A stretch of 64,000 nucleotides of DNA from Aphrocallistes beatrix (GCA_963281255.1 OY725502.1:1860001-1924000), one strand, 5' to 3'; counted from the first letter of the stretch, positions 10,590 through 21,142 are shown. Notes: generated from the letters alone by a model not told the origin. Numbers and translations: made by a program.

Positions 10590-11203
10590 ATTTGAGGTCC
10601 GCGAGACCTGTCACGGAAAAAATGGTCCGGAGCCAAAATTGGTCCGGGTTAAATTTTATGTCATTTAATTACGTACACTAAAGTAGTCCTCTCCTCATAG
10701 GATGTGATGACATTACAACAAGTATGTAGAGGTTTTACTATTGCTTCCCGCCATTTCCCGCAAACTACAACGCTGCGCCCCGCTTTGATCATGACTCAAG
10801 TTGGCATTATTCATGTTAAAAAATGTCTGTCGGTAGACCGATAGTGCAGCTGACTTGGCATGTGAGATATGAATATTGTAATACATCGAGACTACGAAAT
10901 TTTTGATAACTAAAATTTCGCAGCGTATAGAGATACATACATATGGATGGATGTGGTACACCTTCCTTGTCATAGGGGCATCTTTTTGCAGAAACTGCAC
11001 TAAAAATGACCCTCCGGACTAGATTTAGCAGCCAAAACTGATCCCTCGGACCAAATTTGGCAGCTAAAACTGGTCCCCCTGGACCAATTTTGGCGACCAA
11101 AACTGGTTCCCCGGACCAAGTTTAGCCCGGACCAATTTTGGCCTGACAGACCCCTCGCGGGCCCCAATTGTGGCCCCTTAAGGATTAAGGTTGCCCGCCA
11201 CTG
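10590..11203. mobile_element. hAT right half with a nested MITE built of ggtccg repeats
   Basis: The right end ggattaaggttgcccgccac-tg (ending 11203) equals the end of the hAT family at 22618-24273 and of the fragment ending near 33320. Inside lies a second pair of ends: 10600 (ggtccgcgagacctgtca) and about 11155 (tgacagacccctcgcgggcc). Its interior, 11007-11130, is a tandem array of units of about 33 bp (ccaaaactggtccccnggac). Confidence 0.55.
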
Positions 11204-11258
11204 ATATATACATATACACATATGTATATAAACACTTAATAATATACATACACGTATA

Positions 11259-11446
11259 CAGTCGACTCCGCTTAATAGGGTCACTGTTTAATCGGGTCAA
11301 CTGCTTAATCAGGCCACTTTTGGTAGGACCGGAATAGCTCTCACACATAGAAGCTAATACAAAGCATTTTCGGAATAGGATTCTCCGCTTAAAATCGGGG
11401 CAAAATGTCCTCTGACCGATGTGACCCTATTAAGCGGAGTCGACTG
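11259..11446. mobile_element. pogo/Tigger-type MITE (cagtcgactccgcttaatag family)
   Basis: The terminal inverted repeats cagtcgactccgcttaatag are flanked by TA. The copy is 188 bp. Other copies are at 19928-22022 (split), 20592-20806 and 23834-24022. A (TA)n run follows at 11447-11473. Confidence 0.8.
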
Positions 11447-11690
11447 TATATATATATATATATATATATATATGATATATAATATTCCCCCGGATGACTT
11501 GGGGTTTTTTCTATTTATAGTAAATGCCCCGAACTTTTAGTAATACGTGCAGTGGTTCAAAATCGTGAGACACGACGAAATCGTAAGAGTTGAGAGGTCT
11601 GAGGCTCTATTTTGCTTTTATAAATTTGGGAACTTGTTTTATCAGCAGCTGATAGCATCCTGCCATTTCTCTAACTACATGTAGTGCCAG

Positions 11691-12302
11691 ATGGCTGTAG
11701 CTCAGAAGTCTCGTGCTCGCATCACTCTGCAAGGCAGCGCCGAGATAGTATCCGAATTCTTCCACATAGCGATCAACAGCATAATGTATGTACGGGGACT
11801 CTACCGTTTCAACACATTCGATGTTATATCCAAATATGGTTTACAAATGCGAGTAACGAATGACCCAGATCTCAAATCTTATCTGGAGCACGTGGTGACA
11901 CAGCTGAAGGATTGGCTGCTGGCGAAAACGGTCAAGAAGGTCGTGTTCGTGATTCAAGAGGCTGCTAGCGACGAGACGATAGAGCGGTGGGATTTTGATA
12001 TCGAGTGTGACAAAAAAATGACAGAGCAGTCCATGCCTAAGTCGAAGTCGACGGAGGAAATCCAGAAAGAGATCCGAACCTTCATGCGTCAGGTCATGGG
12101 CAGCATTCACCTGCTCCCAGCACTGGAGAACCTGTGCAAGTTTGACATCCAGGTACACGTGGACAGAGAGGCGGAGGTGGAGGGCGAATGGAAAGACTCC
12201 CGGGATAAGGAAATCTCCGCTCCCACTGTCGTGCATCTGAGTTCGTTCTCTACGCTGGTGCACACTGTCAAGCCCCAAGTTGTATACAAGTCGCACGATT
12301 AG
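11691..12302 (+). CDS. MAD2L1: Spindle assembly checkpoint protein MAD2
   Basis: HORMA-domain protein of 203 residues, against about 205 in vertebrate MAD2. Family role: MAD2 switches between open and closed forms, binds MAD1 and CDC20 at unattached kinetochores, and holds back the anaphase-promoting complex. Seen here: the HORMA start ITLQGSAEIVSEFF (residues 11-24), YVRGLYRF..F....KYGL (33-51), VVTQLKDWL (68-76) and the strongly conserved ERWDFDIECDKK (98-109). The C-terminal safety-belt region VVHLSSFSTLVHTVKPQVVYK (180-200) is also present. The ATG is the first in frame, directly after an in-frame-free AT-rich leader. The gene is a single exon. The match is to MAD2 proper rather than REV7/MAD2L2, because of the ERW.FDIEC motif and the C-terminal tail. 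Confidence 0.95.
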   Translation: MAVAQKSRARITLQGSAEIVSEFFHIAINSIMYVRGLYRFNTFDVISKYGLQMRVTNDPDLKSYLEHVVTQLKDWLLAKTVKKVVFVIQEAASDETIERWDFDIECDKKMTEQSMPKSKSTEEIQKEIRTFMRQVMGSIHLLPALENLCKFDIQVHVDREAEVEGEWKDSRDKEISAPTVVHLSSFSTLVHTVKPQVVYKSHD

Positions 12303-12463
12303 CTCAATCCTATCGTCAATGAGAAATATCGCCATCAGTGTTTAATTGTACAACCATTATCACTTGCGATTAAACTAATGAAGCGTTATGTTGCGAATGT
12401 TCTGATTTGTTGGCAGCAATTCCGTTCATCATGCCTCAATTTCTAAACGACTGCACAAATTAA

Positions 12464-12469
12464 AATAAA
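12464..12469 (+). terminator. polyadenylation signal AATAAA of the MAD2 gene
   Basis: A canonical AATAAA lies 162 bp after the MAD2 stop codon, in an AT-rich 3' region and before the next gene. Confidence 0.6.
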
Positions 12470-12786
12470 GAAGGACTGAGGTCAGTTACACTTGATCTAA
12501 CTACCTTATGTTTTTACAGGGACTTATGGAGGTGGACTGTGATGATCCAACTCCCTTAAATAATCATTCTTTGTTTACTACCCTCTCCAAAATAATTTTT
12601 AAATTGAGTTATATAAGCCGTCTCTTTATGTATCCTAGTTTCAAAACAGGCGAACCTGGCTGTATCAATTGAGTGACTTATAATTAACCCCGAATATTTC
12701 GCAGAAAGGGTTGACAAATTCCCGTATTATTCGTTGCATTCGCGTATATATATACTATAGTAAGTATTTTTAACAATTTCATTAGT

Positions 12787-13344
12787 ATGACTGTCAATCT
12801 AGCATACCGTAGCTTGAGAAAGATTCCAGAAGATTTCCTTGAGGAAAAACCGTCGTTCAAAAAAAATGTCGAAGTTCTAGACCTCAGTTTCAATCGATTT
12901 GAGAACCTAGATTCTCTAGAAGGGTATGACCGCATTCATACTTTGATTCTTGATTCGAACTATATTAACTCACACTCAAAGCTTCCAAAGATGCATTCAA
13001 TAAAGTACCTAAGCCTGGTGAACAATCAGATTGGGAACCTCTCTATATTCATCGATACAATTATTCAGAAGTTTCCTAACATCCGCTACCTAAACATGTT
13101 GAAAAACCCGGCAGCACCTAACTACCTTAATGACGGCAGTTTGGATGAGTATAATGACTATCGGCTCTACGTCATCAACTGCTTGCCAAACATCCAAGTG
13201 GTGGACTACATCGAGGTAGGAGACGAGGAACGCAGAGAAGCAAGGAGAGTGTATGGTAAAATTCCTTCTACTCGGCCTGTTGCCAAGGACACGCTTCCCG
13301 TGAGTGAAGGCAGCAGCATGGCCACTGCTACTGCTCAGAAGTGA
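12787..13344 (+). CDS. LRMDA: Leucine-rich repeat protein, LRMDA (C10orf11)-like
   Basis: A 185-residue protein. It has four short leucine-rich repeats (about residues 28-48, 49-71, 72-97 and 98-120) with LDLS.N and LSLVNNQI motifs. A cap follows (YNDYRLYVINCLPNIQVVDYIEV, 122-144) and then a charged tail (GDEERREARRVYGK). The order, the NMLKNPAAPNYL turn and the ..D.YRLYVI..LPN... cap fit LRMDA, a small LRR protein linked in vertebrates to melanocyte differentiation and endosomal recycling. The ATG at 12787 follows a tatatatatactatag stretch. The gene is a single exon with no visible splice sites. The start could be different if a 5' exon exists; a tttttacag acceptor-like site lies near 12520. 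Other small LRR proteins are possible, but the cap argues for LRMDA. Confidence 0.7.
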   Translation: MTVNLAYRSLRKIPEDFLEEKPSFKKNVEVLDLSFNRFENLDSLEGYDRIHTLILDSNYINSHSKLPKMHSIKYLSLVNNQIGNLSIFIDTIIQKFPNIRYLNMLKNPAAPNYLNDGSLDEYNDYRLYVINCLPNIQVVDYIEVGDEERREARRVYGKIPSTRPVAKDTLPVSEGSSMATATAQK

Positions 13345-13481
13345 GATGCAACGCATCAAGTTTTGAACTTTTAATCATTTTTATATTATTTGGATTGCGC
13401 CTCAAACTTGTTAATTTTGATTGTTTGTAATATTGAACATTTGTATATTTTTACTTTTTGGAAATAGAAGCTTAATATTAT

Positions 13482-13679
13482 ACAAGCGCGCTTGTAATAT
13501 TGTAAAAAATTGTTCTCCATTTTTTTGCAGAGGTGTGAAAATTTCGCTTAGATCTTCGAAATTAATCGTAGATTCATTATTTGATACCTACATGCTAATT
13601 TTCGTATCTCTACGACTTGCCAATTCTTCAAGCAATTCGGACAAACAAGCAAAAAATCCTAGCGTTTTAATATATAAGA
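13482..13679 (-). mobile_element. short Helitron-like element (198 bp)
   Basis: The 5'-TC end (TCTTATATATTAAAACGCTAG) is at 13679 and the 3' end CGCTTGT at 13482. It has lost the hairpin arm and most of the middle but keeps the tcttcgaaattaatcgtag block. It is directly adjacent to the pogo MITE. Confidence 0.65.
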
Positions 13680-13681
13680 TA

Positions 13682-13854
13682 CAGTGGAATTCGCTTATTA
13701 GCAACTCCCTTATTAGCAATATTGCTCTATTAGCAACCAATCTTCAGGTCCCAGGTGAAGATTTTGTGTTAATTCTGTTCCCTTATTAGCAACTTCGCGT
13801 ATTAGCAACCATTTTATGAGCAAAACTCGAGTTGCTAATAAGCGAATTCCACTA
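13682..13854. mobile_element. pogo-type MITE (cagtggaattcgcttattag)
   Basis: Terminal inverted repeats of about 26 bp (cagtggaattcgcttattag) are flanked by TA. The interior repeats the motif cttattagcaac four to five times. 173 bp. Confidence 0.75.
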
Positions 13855-14176
13855 TACGTATCATATTTTCATACCTTTAAAATTCTTTAGGGAGATGTGG
13901 TTGATGAATGGGGTCGCGAGAGAAAATAGGTTGAGAACCACTGATCTAGGGGTTGATCTCATTTGTGACATTTCTCCCAGTCCGGAAGGCTACAAACACC
14001 GGCTGATATCCTGTGACCAGTGTTTACCAGCATTATCATTGTTTTATACCATTTTTAGAGAGTTCGTTGAACAACCAATTTATCCATTCAAGAAAATGAA
14101 CACAGCATGCCTATTGAATATGTTACAATGTATGTAGCAATCGGCCTTAACTATATTCACTGATATTCACTGAAGG

Positions 14177-14197
14177 ATGGCGTTATTCACTATATAA
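14177..14197 (+). promoter_or_regulatory. upstream ORF in the MED6 leader
   Basis: An ATG in the context gaaggATGGCG opens a six-codon ORF (MALFTI, stop TAA at 14195-14197). It ends 16 bp before the MED6 ATG, which sits in the same gaaggATGGCG context. The stretch attcactgaaggatggcg occurs twice (about 14165-14182 and 14202-14219), so the uORF arose by local duplication of the start region. If it is in the mRNA, it could lower MED6 translation. Confidence 0.5.
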
Positions 14198-14213
14198 CTA
14201 TATTCACTGAAGG

Positions 14214-14840
14214 ATGGCGGAACTGCTAGCAACTACCTGGAGTGACTCATCCAAACGCTTCTTATTGCACCAACACACTATTTTAGACTACTTCTGTCAG
14301 AAGACAAACCCCTTCTATGACGCAACCTGTAACAATGAAATGTGTCGGATGCAGAGACGAGACTTGTCTCATTTGGAGAACATGGAGGGAGTAGAGTATG
14401 TTCTCTCCCACTTGCAGGAGCCAGATCTCTTCATCATATGCAAGCAGCATAGAGAACCTCCCAAAGAGCCTGTTCCCATCGCTTATTACACGATCATTGA
14501 TGGGACAGTATACCAATGCCCAGACCTACTCTCCATTATCAATTCCAGGCTAACACAGTGCATTGATGCGGTGCAACAAGCTTACATCGCTTTCAATCAA
14601 CAGACCGTGTACCATCCACTGGAAGGAAACGTCTGGTCTTTCGAAGAGAGTTTACAGAAGCAATCCAAACTACAAACTCACAACGAAGCCTCTATACACC
14701 AGCAGCAGGCCGTGGATGTTCTCCTCAAAGACCTCATCAAGAAGTTCCCCCCGGTAGCTTACTTACATCCCAATGAGACACAACCTGTGATAGGAGCACC
14801 TGAAAACCCAACTCCTGCCAGCACTTCACAACCTCAATGA
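14214..14840 (+). CDS. MED6: Mediator complex subunit 6
   Basis: A 208-residue protein (about 246 in human) of the Mediator head module, which bridges activators and RNA polymerase II. Seen here: W9 and the segment VLDYF-type box ILDYFCQKTNPFYDATCNNE (residues 23-42). It is followed by MEGVEYVLSHLQEPDLFIICKQHR (57-80) and the hallmark PVPIAYYTIIDGTVYQCPDL (87-106). A helical region (SRLTQCIDAVQQAY) and a polar C-tail rich in Pro/Ser/Gln come next. The tail is shorter than in vertebrates, which is common in MED6. The start at 14214 is in frame with the conserved N-terminus. The alternative ATG at 14177 opens only a short uORF. Single exon; an ATTAAA near 14935 may be the poly(A) signal. Confidence 0.95.
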   Translation: MAELLATTWSDSSKRFLLHQHTILDYFCQKTNPFYDATCNNEMCRMQRRDLSHLENMEGVEYVLSHLQEPDLFIICKQHREPPKEPVPIAYYTIIDGTVYQCPDLLSIINSRLTQCIDAVQQAYIAFNQQTVYHPLEGNVWSFEESLQKQSKLQTHNEASIHQQQAVDVLLKDLIKKFPPVAYLHPNETQPVIGAPENPTPASTSQPQ

Positions 14841-15147
14841 CGATATACTTCATAAATTGACTGTACAATCTAATAGAATTTAATTTTTCTATTCATATTT
14901 TGTGCTTGCATTCGTGCTAGTATTGGATATTTAGAATTAAAGAAAAAGGTGGTGCAGGCGGATTTAGAGAGTGAGAACTACCCGGCAAGCCAACTTTTAG
15001 CTAAGGCGTGATCTCTTCGTTATCTAAGGCCAACTCACGGTTCCATCATTTCGTGTACAATGCAGAACATCAGCTATCCGAACACTCCAGTTATCCGAAC
15101 CCCTCGGTTAACTAAACTAGTAAGGATATAAACTTTGAGAATGATCT

Positions 15148-15278
15148 TACTTGGGGCATGCCTAGGGACGGGACAAGTTAAGATGCCTAATTTACGGGAC
15201 GGGACGGCATCCCGCCCCGTAAATTAGGCATCTTAACTTGTCCCGTCCCGTAAATTAGGCATGCCCCTTACTTGAGCC
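15148..15278. repeat. near-perfect palindrome with gggacggga arms
   Basis: The left arm (about 15148-15206: ggggcatgcctagggacggg, then acaagttaagatgcctaatt and tacgggacggga) is the reverse complement of the right arm (about 15214-15278). Only a few bases lie between them. Within each arm the gggacggga-type block is itself repeated. I found no coding content and no target duplication. Confidence 0.85.
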
Positions 15279-15540
15279 ACGATAATTGAAAGCATTAAAA
15301 ACTACCAAATTTCTAACACTCATGATAAAACACACTCATCATATGCTGTATATCGTTCTCAATAAATAAGTGTTTCTATAGAAATACGTACCAAAAATCA
15401 CTTACGTACACGTATATGGTTCATTTTGTCGCTTTTGAAATTGTGTTAATCAACCACATTACACAAATATTTCTCAGATCAACATAAATGATACGTATTA
15501 AGTAGAAAGTCACTTATCCGAACCTCCTTTGGTCCCGTCA

Positions 15541-15645
15541 TTTCGAATCTAAAACCCGATTAGTTGTATCACTTACCGTTTGGAAATATTTATAGTCACC
15601 AATAGACTCATTAAGTACTTTTGAGTGCCATATCACATCATATCT
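15541..15645. repeat. fragment related to the Tc1-type MITE at 24926-25403
   Basis: acccgattagttgtatcact with taccgtttggaa and aatagactcatt follow the same order as 25290-25350 in that MITE. No ends are preserved. Confidence 0.45.
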
Positions 15646-15777
15646 TGAGATCCTAGTATTAAGTAACCATGGATGATTTAGTACCGTGATATCTTGAGAT
15701 CGTAATATTTTGAGATATCGTAGCATTCTGAGATTTTGTTTGGCTTACTCAAATGGCCTTGTGGTTAAATCGGTTTC

Positions 15778-15978
15778 ATCGTGGCACATGACAAAATTTG
15801 ATGGCACGCGACACAATTTAGCGGCACGCGACACAATTTACTATGGTAGAACCTCAGATGAACCATAAATTAAAATATAATTGATCCATGGTCCATATAG
15901 GGTTCTAACATAGTAAATTATGTCGCGTGCCACTAAATTGTGTCGCGTACCTTCAAATTTTGTCATGTGCCACAATTT
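15778..15978. mobile_element. fold-back MITE with ggcacgcgacacaattta units
   Basis: Arms 15778-15853 and 15901-15978 are inverted repeats. Each arm holds three head-to-tail variants of the unit tggcacgcgacacaattta. The spacer is about 50 bp. Confidence 0.75.
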
Positions 15979-16976
15979 GGTGCCACTGAGTCTGAGGAAC
16001 CTAGCAACCGAAGTTAACATAATTCCCTTAAATGTTTAAAGATACTGTTGAAATGTTTATTGTGATTTATTTAGAAAAATGAATTGTAGAAGTAATTGCC
16101 ACTCAACCACCCCCTCACGAAAACGAGTGCGAAGTTGGCGTTGCCCATACTCAAAAATACACAATTTATTGATGTTTTCACCATATTGCAACTATTATTT
16201 TTGGTAGCGTGATCCCATGAGTTACATTTAATTTGAAGCTATCATACGTATATTCCATCACAACATGATATACTACGTGTAAAACCATAGTCACATGATC
16301 TAGGATTTATCCCAGTAAGTCCCGTTTTCTCGATTTGTAAGATTCCAAAAAGGAACATTTGCTTCCATTTCCTCTTGATATCAGGATATTAATATTTCAC
16401 TTAATTATACTAGTTTTACGCTCGGTAGGTATCTGGTAGGATATGGCCCCCCAGCCGCCCCCCAATCTGCGCCCATGGCTGACAGTTGTCATATTGGTTT
16501 TTCATTCTAACCTTGGAAGTTAAAAGCCTCTTGCTAGCTTCGAAGCAAATTGTATCACATGTTGGATTTTGTTGTTAAATAAAACAAGATGTGTAGTGAA
16601 AGATCTCTCTAACTGAAATTAGTAATTTTTCGGGGGGTTTTGGGAATGTTTCCCGTTTCTATGAATAAACTGTATTTTATGATTGTCCATGGATTTTCTC
16701 AATGTTTAGGTTCGGAGAGTTGGCAGGTCAAATATACTCCAACCAAGTTGTGAATGCGTTCCTTTAAAGTTATTCTTGGACACTTTTAGTCGAAGGCGCC
16801 GTGTCGCTCTATTGTATTTTTTATTATATGTTCTAAAAAGGTTACTTTCATAACAATAAGACTTAATACTATAAGAAATGACATTTCTAGATTTAAGGAG
16901 GGCATCAATTTCTTAACACCCTGTATGTTTTCGGGGGCATACAATTACAGAATGTAATCTGCTATTAGTTCTGAGA
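15979..16976. other. AT-rich stretch, no gene recognised; partial duplicate of 18170-18350
   Basis: Blocks at 16145-16245 and 16535-16600 (cacaatttattgatgttttc, gcaaattgtatcacatgttg, gttgttaaataaa) recur at 18185-18345 in the same order, so the two stretches are old duplicates or copies of one dispersed repeat. No coding sequence was recognised. Confidence 0.5.
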
Positions 16977-17056
16977 GTAATTTTATTGAATGTATTTTAA
17001 TCGCTTTGTGATACGATTCAGTTCCATTGGTTTTAGGACTATAAGGAGCCATGAAT
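16977..17056. repeat. 80-bp direct repeat, copy 1
   Basis: Identical by eye to 18515-18594 (gtaattttattgaatgtatt ... ggagccatgaat). Copy 1 is cut at its right end by a Helitron-like 5' terminus (TCCTTACTATTAAAACTCG from 17056). Copy 2 shows the uncut continuation. Confidence 0.85.
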
Positions 17057-17094
17057 CCTTACTATTAAAACTCGATTAATGTAGTATATGTATA

Positions 17095-17556
17095 CAGGCG
17101 CGGCACACCCTTTCGAAAAGTGGTACGGCGGGATATTAAAAATTTCGTACGCGTGGGATCCACAACTAACTAATTGATTCCATGAGGTCCGGCAACGCCG
17201 TACCTCATTCATCTCATGAGGTCCGGTAATGCCGCACCTCATCATATTTCCACACCCTCCCCTCCCCCAGTTTTGACTGTACCTGATTTTATTATCGACA
17301 TTTCCGTAAGCGTACCATTCTAAAAAGTGGGACTGCGATGTCGTTCCACGCCCTTGGAACATCTCTGAAAAGTGGTACGGCGCACGCGGTACCTGTCGTG
17401 CACACTATTGTTGTCAAATATAGTGTTTTAGTAAATAATATAATTACCAATAAATTATTTCATTTATAAAAGTCGTTTTTCTGAACTGTAATATAACGTC
17501 GCTGGACCATCCTGAAATGAGGTACGGCGCTCGCCGTACCGGGTATGCCACCCCTG
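17095..17556. mobile_element. hAT-type MITE with ggtacggcg repeats
   Basis: The ends caggcgcggcacaccc and gggtatgccacccctg are inverted. Six or more copies of the motif (a/g)tggtacggcg or its complement are scattered through it, with two copies of atgaggtccgg(c/t)aa(c/t)gcc. A clean 8-bp duplication is not obvious in the TA-rich flanks. Confidence 0.65.
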
Positions 17557-17781
17557 GTATATATATATATACATACAGGGTTTCATCCAGCTTTCTAAAG
17601 TCATACGCCTAAATGGACGCCACCAGATATGTTGGATTGAAATCTAGACCGAACATTAATCTGGAGGGTGTAGTTTTGCTGCGTAGCTTGCTCCATATTG
17701 GATCGAAACTTCTCAATCTTGCTAAATAAATTGACAACTTTTTATTGAGGGACTGTTGTCAGTAAAAGGTGTATATGTTAA

Positions 17782-17964
17782 CAGGGTTGCCGTGGGAATG
17801 GGAATCTGTGAGAATTTCCATGGGAAAACCCACAGATTCCCATATGGGATGGGAATGGGAATGACTTTAAGCCTATGGGTATTCCCAGATGTGGGTTTAT
17901 GTGGGTATTTCCACAGAAATCCTGTGGGAATGGGTATTGAAATTCTAATCCCACGGCAACCCTG
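17782..17964. mobile_element. hAT-type MITE (cagggttgccgtggga)
   Basis: The ends cagggttgccgtgggaatgg and tcccacggcaaccctg are inverted. The interior is runs of gggaatgggaat and its complement. Flanks ATATGTTA and ATATGTAT may be a decayed target duplication. 6790-6985 is a relic of the same family. Confidence 0.75.
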
Positions 17965-18514
17965 ATATGTATGAGTATATCTAACTGAAATATAGTGTGA
18001 TAATGACAATAATGAAAATATAAGCTGTAGCTATATTTTAATACACATGGTTCTAATTAACAGAGGGCTAAATTCACAAAACCGGTAATTTCTGCTGGAT
18101 GCCAAATTTTTGATCCGTACAGAAATTCCAGAGGTCCCATAGCCAAAATCGATTAATATTTCAAAAACTATCATCCAAAATATGTTGCTTATACTCAAAA
18201 TACACAATTTCTTGTTTTCACCATATTGCTCAACTATTACTTTTGTTAGCGTAATTCCATGAGTATGCTTCCATTTAATTTGAAGCTAGCTTCGTAAGCA
18301 AATTGTTTCACATGTTGTATTTCGTTGTTAAATAAAGCAACATTTCATCCTCACCCCCATGAATCAGATATAATTATCGCAAGTAGCAATCTGCGTTTGG
18401 AATATATCTCCAAATTCAGTTGACAGCGTGCATTTCTCAACCTAATCACGAACATCTTGACAGAAAATGTAACCTGCTCTTAGTGTTCAGACCATCGATC
18501 TCTTTTTCATGAGG

Positions 18515-18594
18515 GTAATTTTATTGAATGTATTTTAATCGCTTTGTGATACGATTCAGTTCCATTGGTTTTAGGACTATAAGGAGCCATGAAT
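18515..18594. repeat. 80-bp direct repeat, copy 2 (uncut)
   Basis: Same sequence as 16977-17056. It continues atgaa|tattaag, which is the empty A|T site of the Helitron-like insertion seen in copy 1. Confidence 0.85.
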
Positions 18595-18813
18595 ATTAAG
18601 TAACTGACAATTGTATTCAAGATGTAACTGTTCCATTAGATTACTCCAGAATTCACTCCTGATCCCGTTATCGCTTATAATTTGAACGGGAGTTCTAGCT
18701 CTTTTTGAGTAATAGATTTAAATGGTCAACCATGGTGATTATACGCGTAAACCCATATCCCATTCGAAATTATTAAAGGACTGAAAAATCCATTCCTATA
18801 CAATATCAAGATC

Positions 18814-19345
18814 ACAAGCGCGCTTCGCTTGCTTGCGCTGCGCGGCTGGCGGACACTTTGTATCCGCCAGAGGCTCCCTTCGGTCGCCTGGGGTCACATT
18901 AGTTAATTATAAGGGCGATAACATCTCTAAATAGTTTGGCTTACTGTTATAATCGATTTCACTCGAAAAATCACTAAATTTGTCAATTTTAAAATTTTTG
19001 ATGCAAGGTGACAAAGTGATGAGTCATCATTTTTTGATGAAAGTCGCATCATATGTGAGGTATGTTAGTATACAGATTCTATTAAAATTTCAGCCTTCTA
19101 TCTCCTATAATGGCGGAGTTATGCCCGAATAACTGTGTTGCTTAACTTTTAAAAATGTGACAATGACGTCATAATTCCATGATGAGTCGGCATTTTGCTC
19201 TGAACTCAGAACTTACTGGAGCCATAGCCAAAAACTCCCACCTGCCAAAAATCAGCCTTCTCGCCCGCCAGTTTCTTCTATCAATTCGTTACAGATATAT
19301 ATATATATATAAATATATACAATAATCGAGTTTTAATAGTAAGGA
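18814..19345 (-). mobile_element. Helitron-like non-autonomous element, second subfamily
   Basis: The 5' end TCCTTACTATTAAAACTCG is at 19345, next to a (TA)n stretch (19296-19316). The interior includes aacgaattgatagaagaaac and gacaatgacgtcataattcc. The 3' end is the hairpin CAAGCG-AAGCG-CGCTTG plus T at 18814. It is preceded by the GC-rich block ggcggacactttgtatccgc. The same subfamily occurs at 22817-23155, 52604-53166 and 61904-62125. Confidence 0.75.
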
Positions 19346-20591
19346 TGTTATGACTGGAAATGGTTTAAACCGTTCGACATGCTTTTTGAGTATCATTTTT
19401 CTGACATCATATTCACGAATAATCTTGACTAAACTTCTGCCAATAGTAGCAACCTTTAACGATAGTGGAGGCACAAGAAGGGCAAGATGGATACAACCAG
19501 AGTTTCATCTAGCTCTTTTAGGATTTACGCCTAAAACATCTCTCTGATTATTTCCATGCGCCTAACAATGCATTTAATATAACGATAAGCGCGCTCTGCG
19601 CACTTGCGTAGAGAGGCTAGCGAGCACTTCGTGTTCGCAGAGTCACCCTGAGGGCTCCTGGAATATCAACAAATTCTGAAGTCCTTACTGTTGTAAAATA
19701 TTGATTCCTTTCACTAATCAATTTCAAATTTGCTTACTTAATGAATCTATTGTAAACAAAAATAATTATCAATATAAACTCGAAAATACAAAAATATGAT
19801 TTTTGAAATATACACCCCTAAAAACCCCATGTCAACCGTTGGAAGCTTGTCTCTAGAATATTTTTTGAATTTTGTTTACTTTATTTTAACTATTCTAAAC
19901 GAAAGTAAACAGATAATTTATCATATACAATCGGCTCCGCTTTATAGGACCATTGGTTAATCGGGCCACTTTTGGTAGGACCGGAATAATTCTCGCACAT
20001 ATTAGCTAATACAAAATATTTTCGGTTATAGTCAGGTCAATATGATGTATGACCCCAAAATAATTGCAAGAAATTGTTTTATTGCATTTTTCCGTAGTAT
20101 CATGTCTTAAGAGTGACATACTAAAAGTTTACCGAAATCGGACTATCCGAAAGTGGATTGGTACGACTCCGTCGTTCACCCCGGACTATAGAAATCGCCG
20201 GTTTTGAAAACGGATATTTAAACTTTCAAATGATTGCAGATCATTTTTATTGTCATATTCGTGCTCAGCATCAAATTTCCGACAATTTGATATATATATT
20301 GACTATATTTTGGGAAAATATTTTCTGATCCTCCCTAGCAACGGCCTGGAATGTGAAAATTCCGATCTCCAAATTTGGTAGAAACCATATCGAGTGACCC
20401 CTTGTTTTTCTCGGCTATGCTTGCTGAGTACGAATTTCTTAATATAAATAGTCTAAATGTTAGTTTTAAAATATTATTACTTACGACTGGTGGCATAAGT
20501 GTATTTTGAATAGGAAAAACTCATAACTTTGACTCTTTTAACACCTATGATATTTAAAAATGGAAAATTAGATGGGATAGATTGTTAAATA

Positions 20592-20806
20592 CACTCGACT
20601 CCGCTTAATAGGACCACATCTGTGAGAGGATATTTTGGCCCAATTAAGCAGAGAATCCTATTCAAAATATGTATATAGATATACTACGTGTCTATATTTT
20701 CCATTAGCTTCTATGTATGTGTGATAAATAATCCGGTCCTGACAAAAGTGGTCTGATTAAGCTGTCGGCCCGATTAACCTGTAGTCCTCTTAAGCGGAGT
20801 TGAATG
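20592..20806. mobile_element. pogo/Tigger-type MITE inside the long-TIR element
   Basis: The ends cactcgactccgcttaatag and ttaagcggagttgaatg are inverted and flanked by TA. This is a diverged copy of the 11259-11446 family, lying in the opposite internal order. Confidence 0.7.
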
Positions 20807-21038
20807 TAGATTGATAGATATGCTCGTATTTCAGTTTTATCTTCCGTTTCATCATCTGCCAGGCTGATGCAATTCTTTCGCTCACATTGTCGCAGTTGTT
20901 CCCTTGGCATCGTCCGCATACTTGAGAGCTGTTTAGTCCTTGTTTCCTGCAGCTATATCTGAGACTGCTACAGCCAGTAGAACAGTTACAATAAATCATT
21001 TTCAGTAGTGCTTCGGATGCAAGGTTAGCGTCCATCAT
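20807..21038 (-). pseudogene. Cys-rich (CXC-like) transposon protein fragment
   Basis: The - strand frame from 21038 reads ALLKMIYCNCSTGCSSLRYS, then CRKQGLNSSQVCGRCQGNNC. The spacing (C.C..GC....YSCRK.GL....VCG.C.G..C) resembles the CXC/tesmin-type Cys-rich tail seen in some transposon-encoded proteins of animals. The frame runs into the nested MITE, so the end is artificial. It points away from the fragment at 21143-21394. Confidence 0.45.
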
Positions 21039-21142
21039 GACTGGGATTAGGCTGTTATCTTGACAGTCCCATCCCCATCCGTAACCTCCATATCATCAGT
21101 CATGCCCTTCCACAACATCACCTGGAAGGAGCTCCTCAGAGA

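Noticed and set aside
11841..12335. A 164-codon - strand ORF opposite MAD2
   Set aside because: Shadow of the MAD2 frame with no domain signal.
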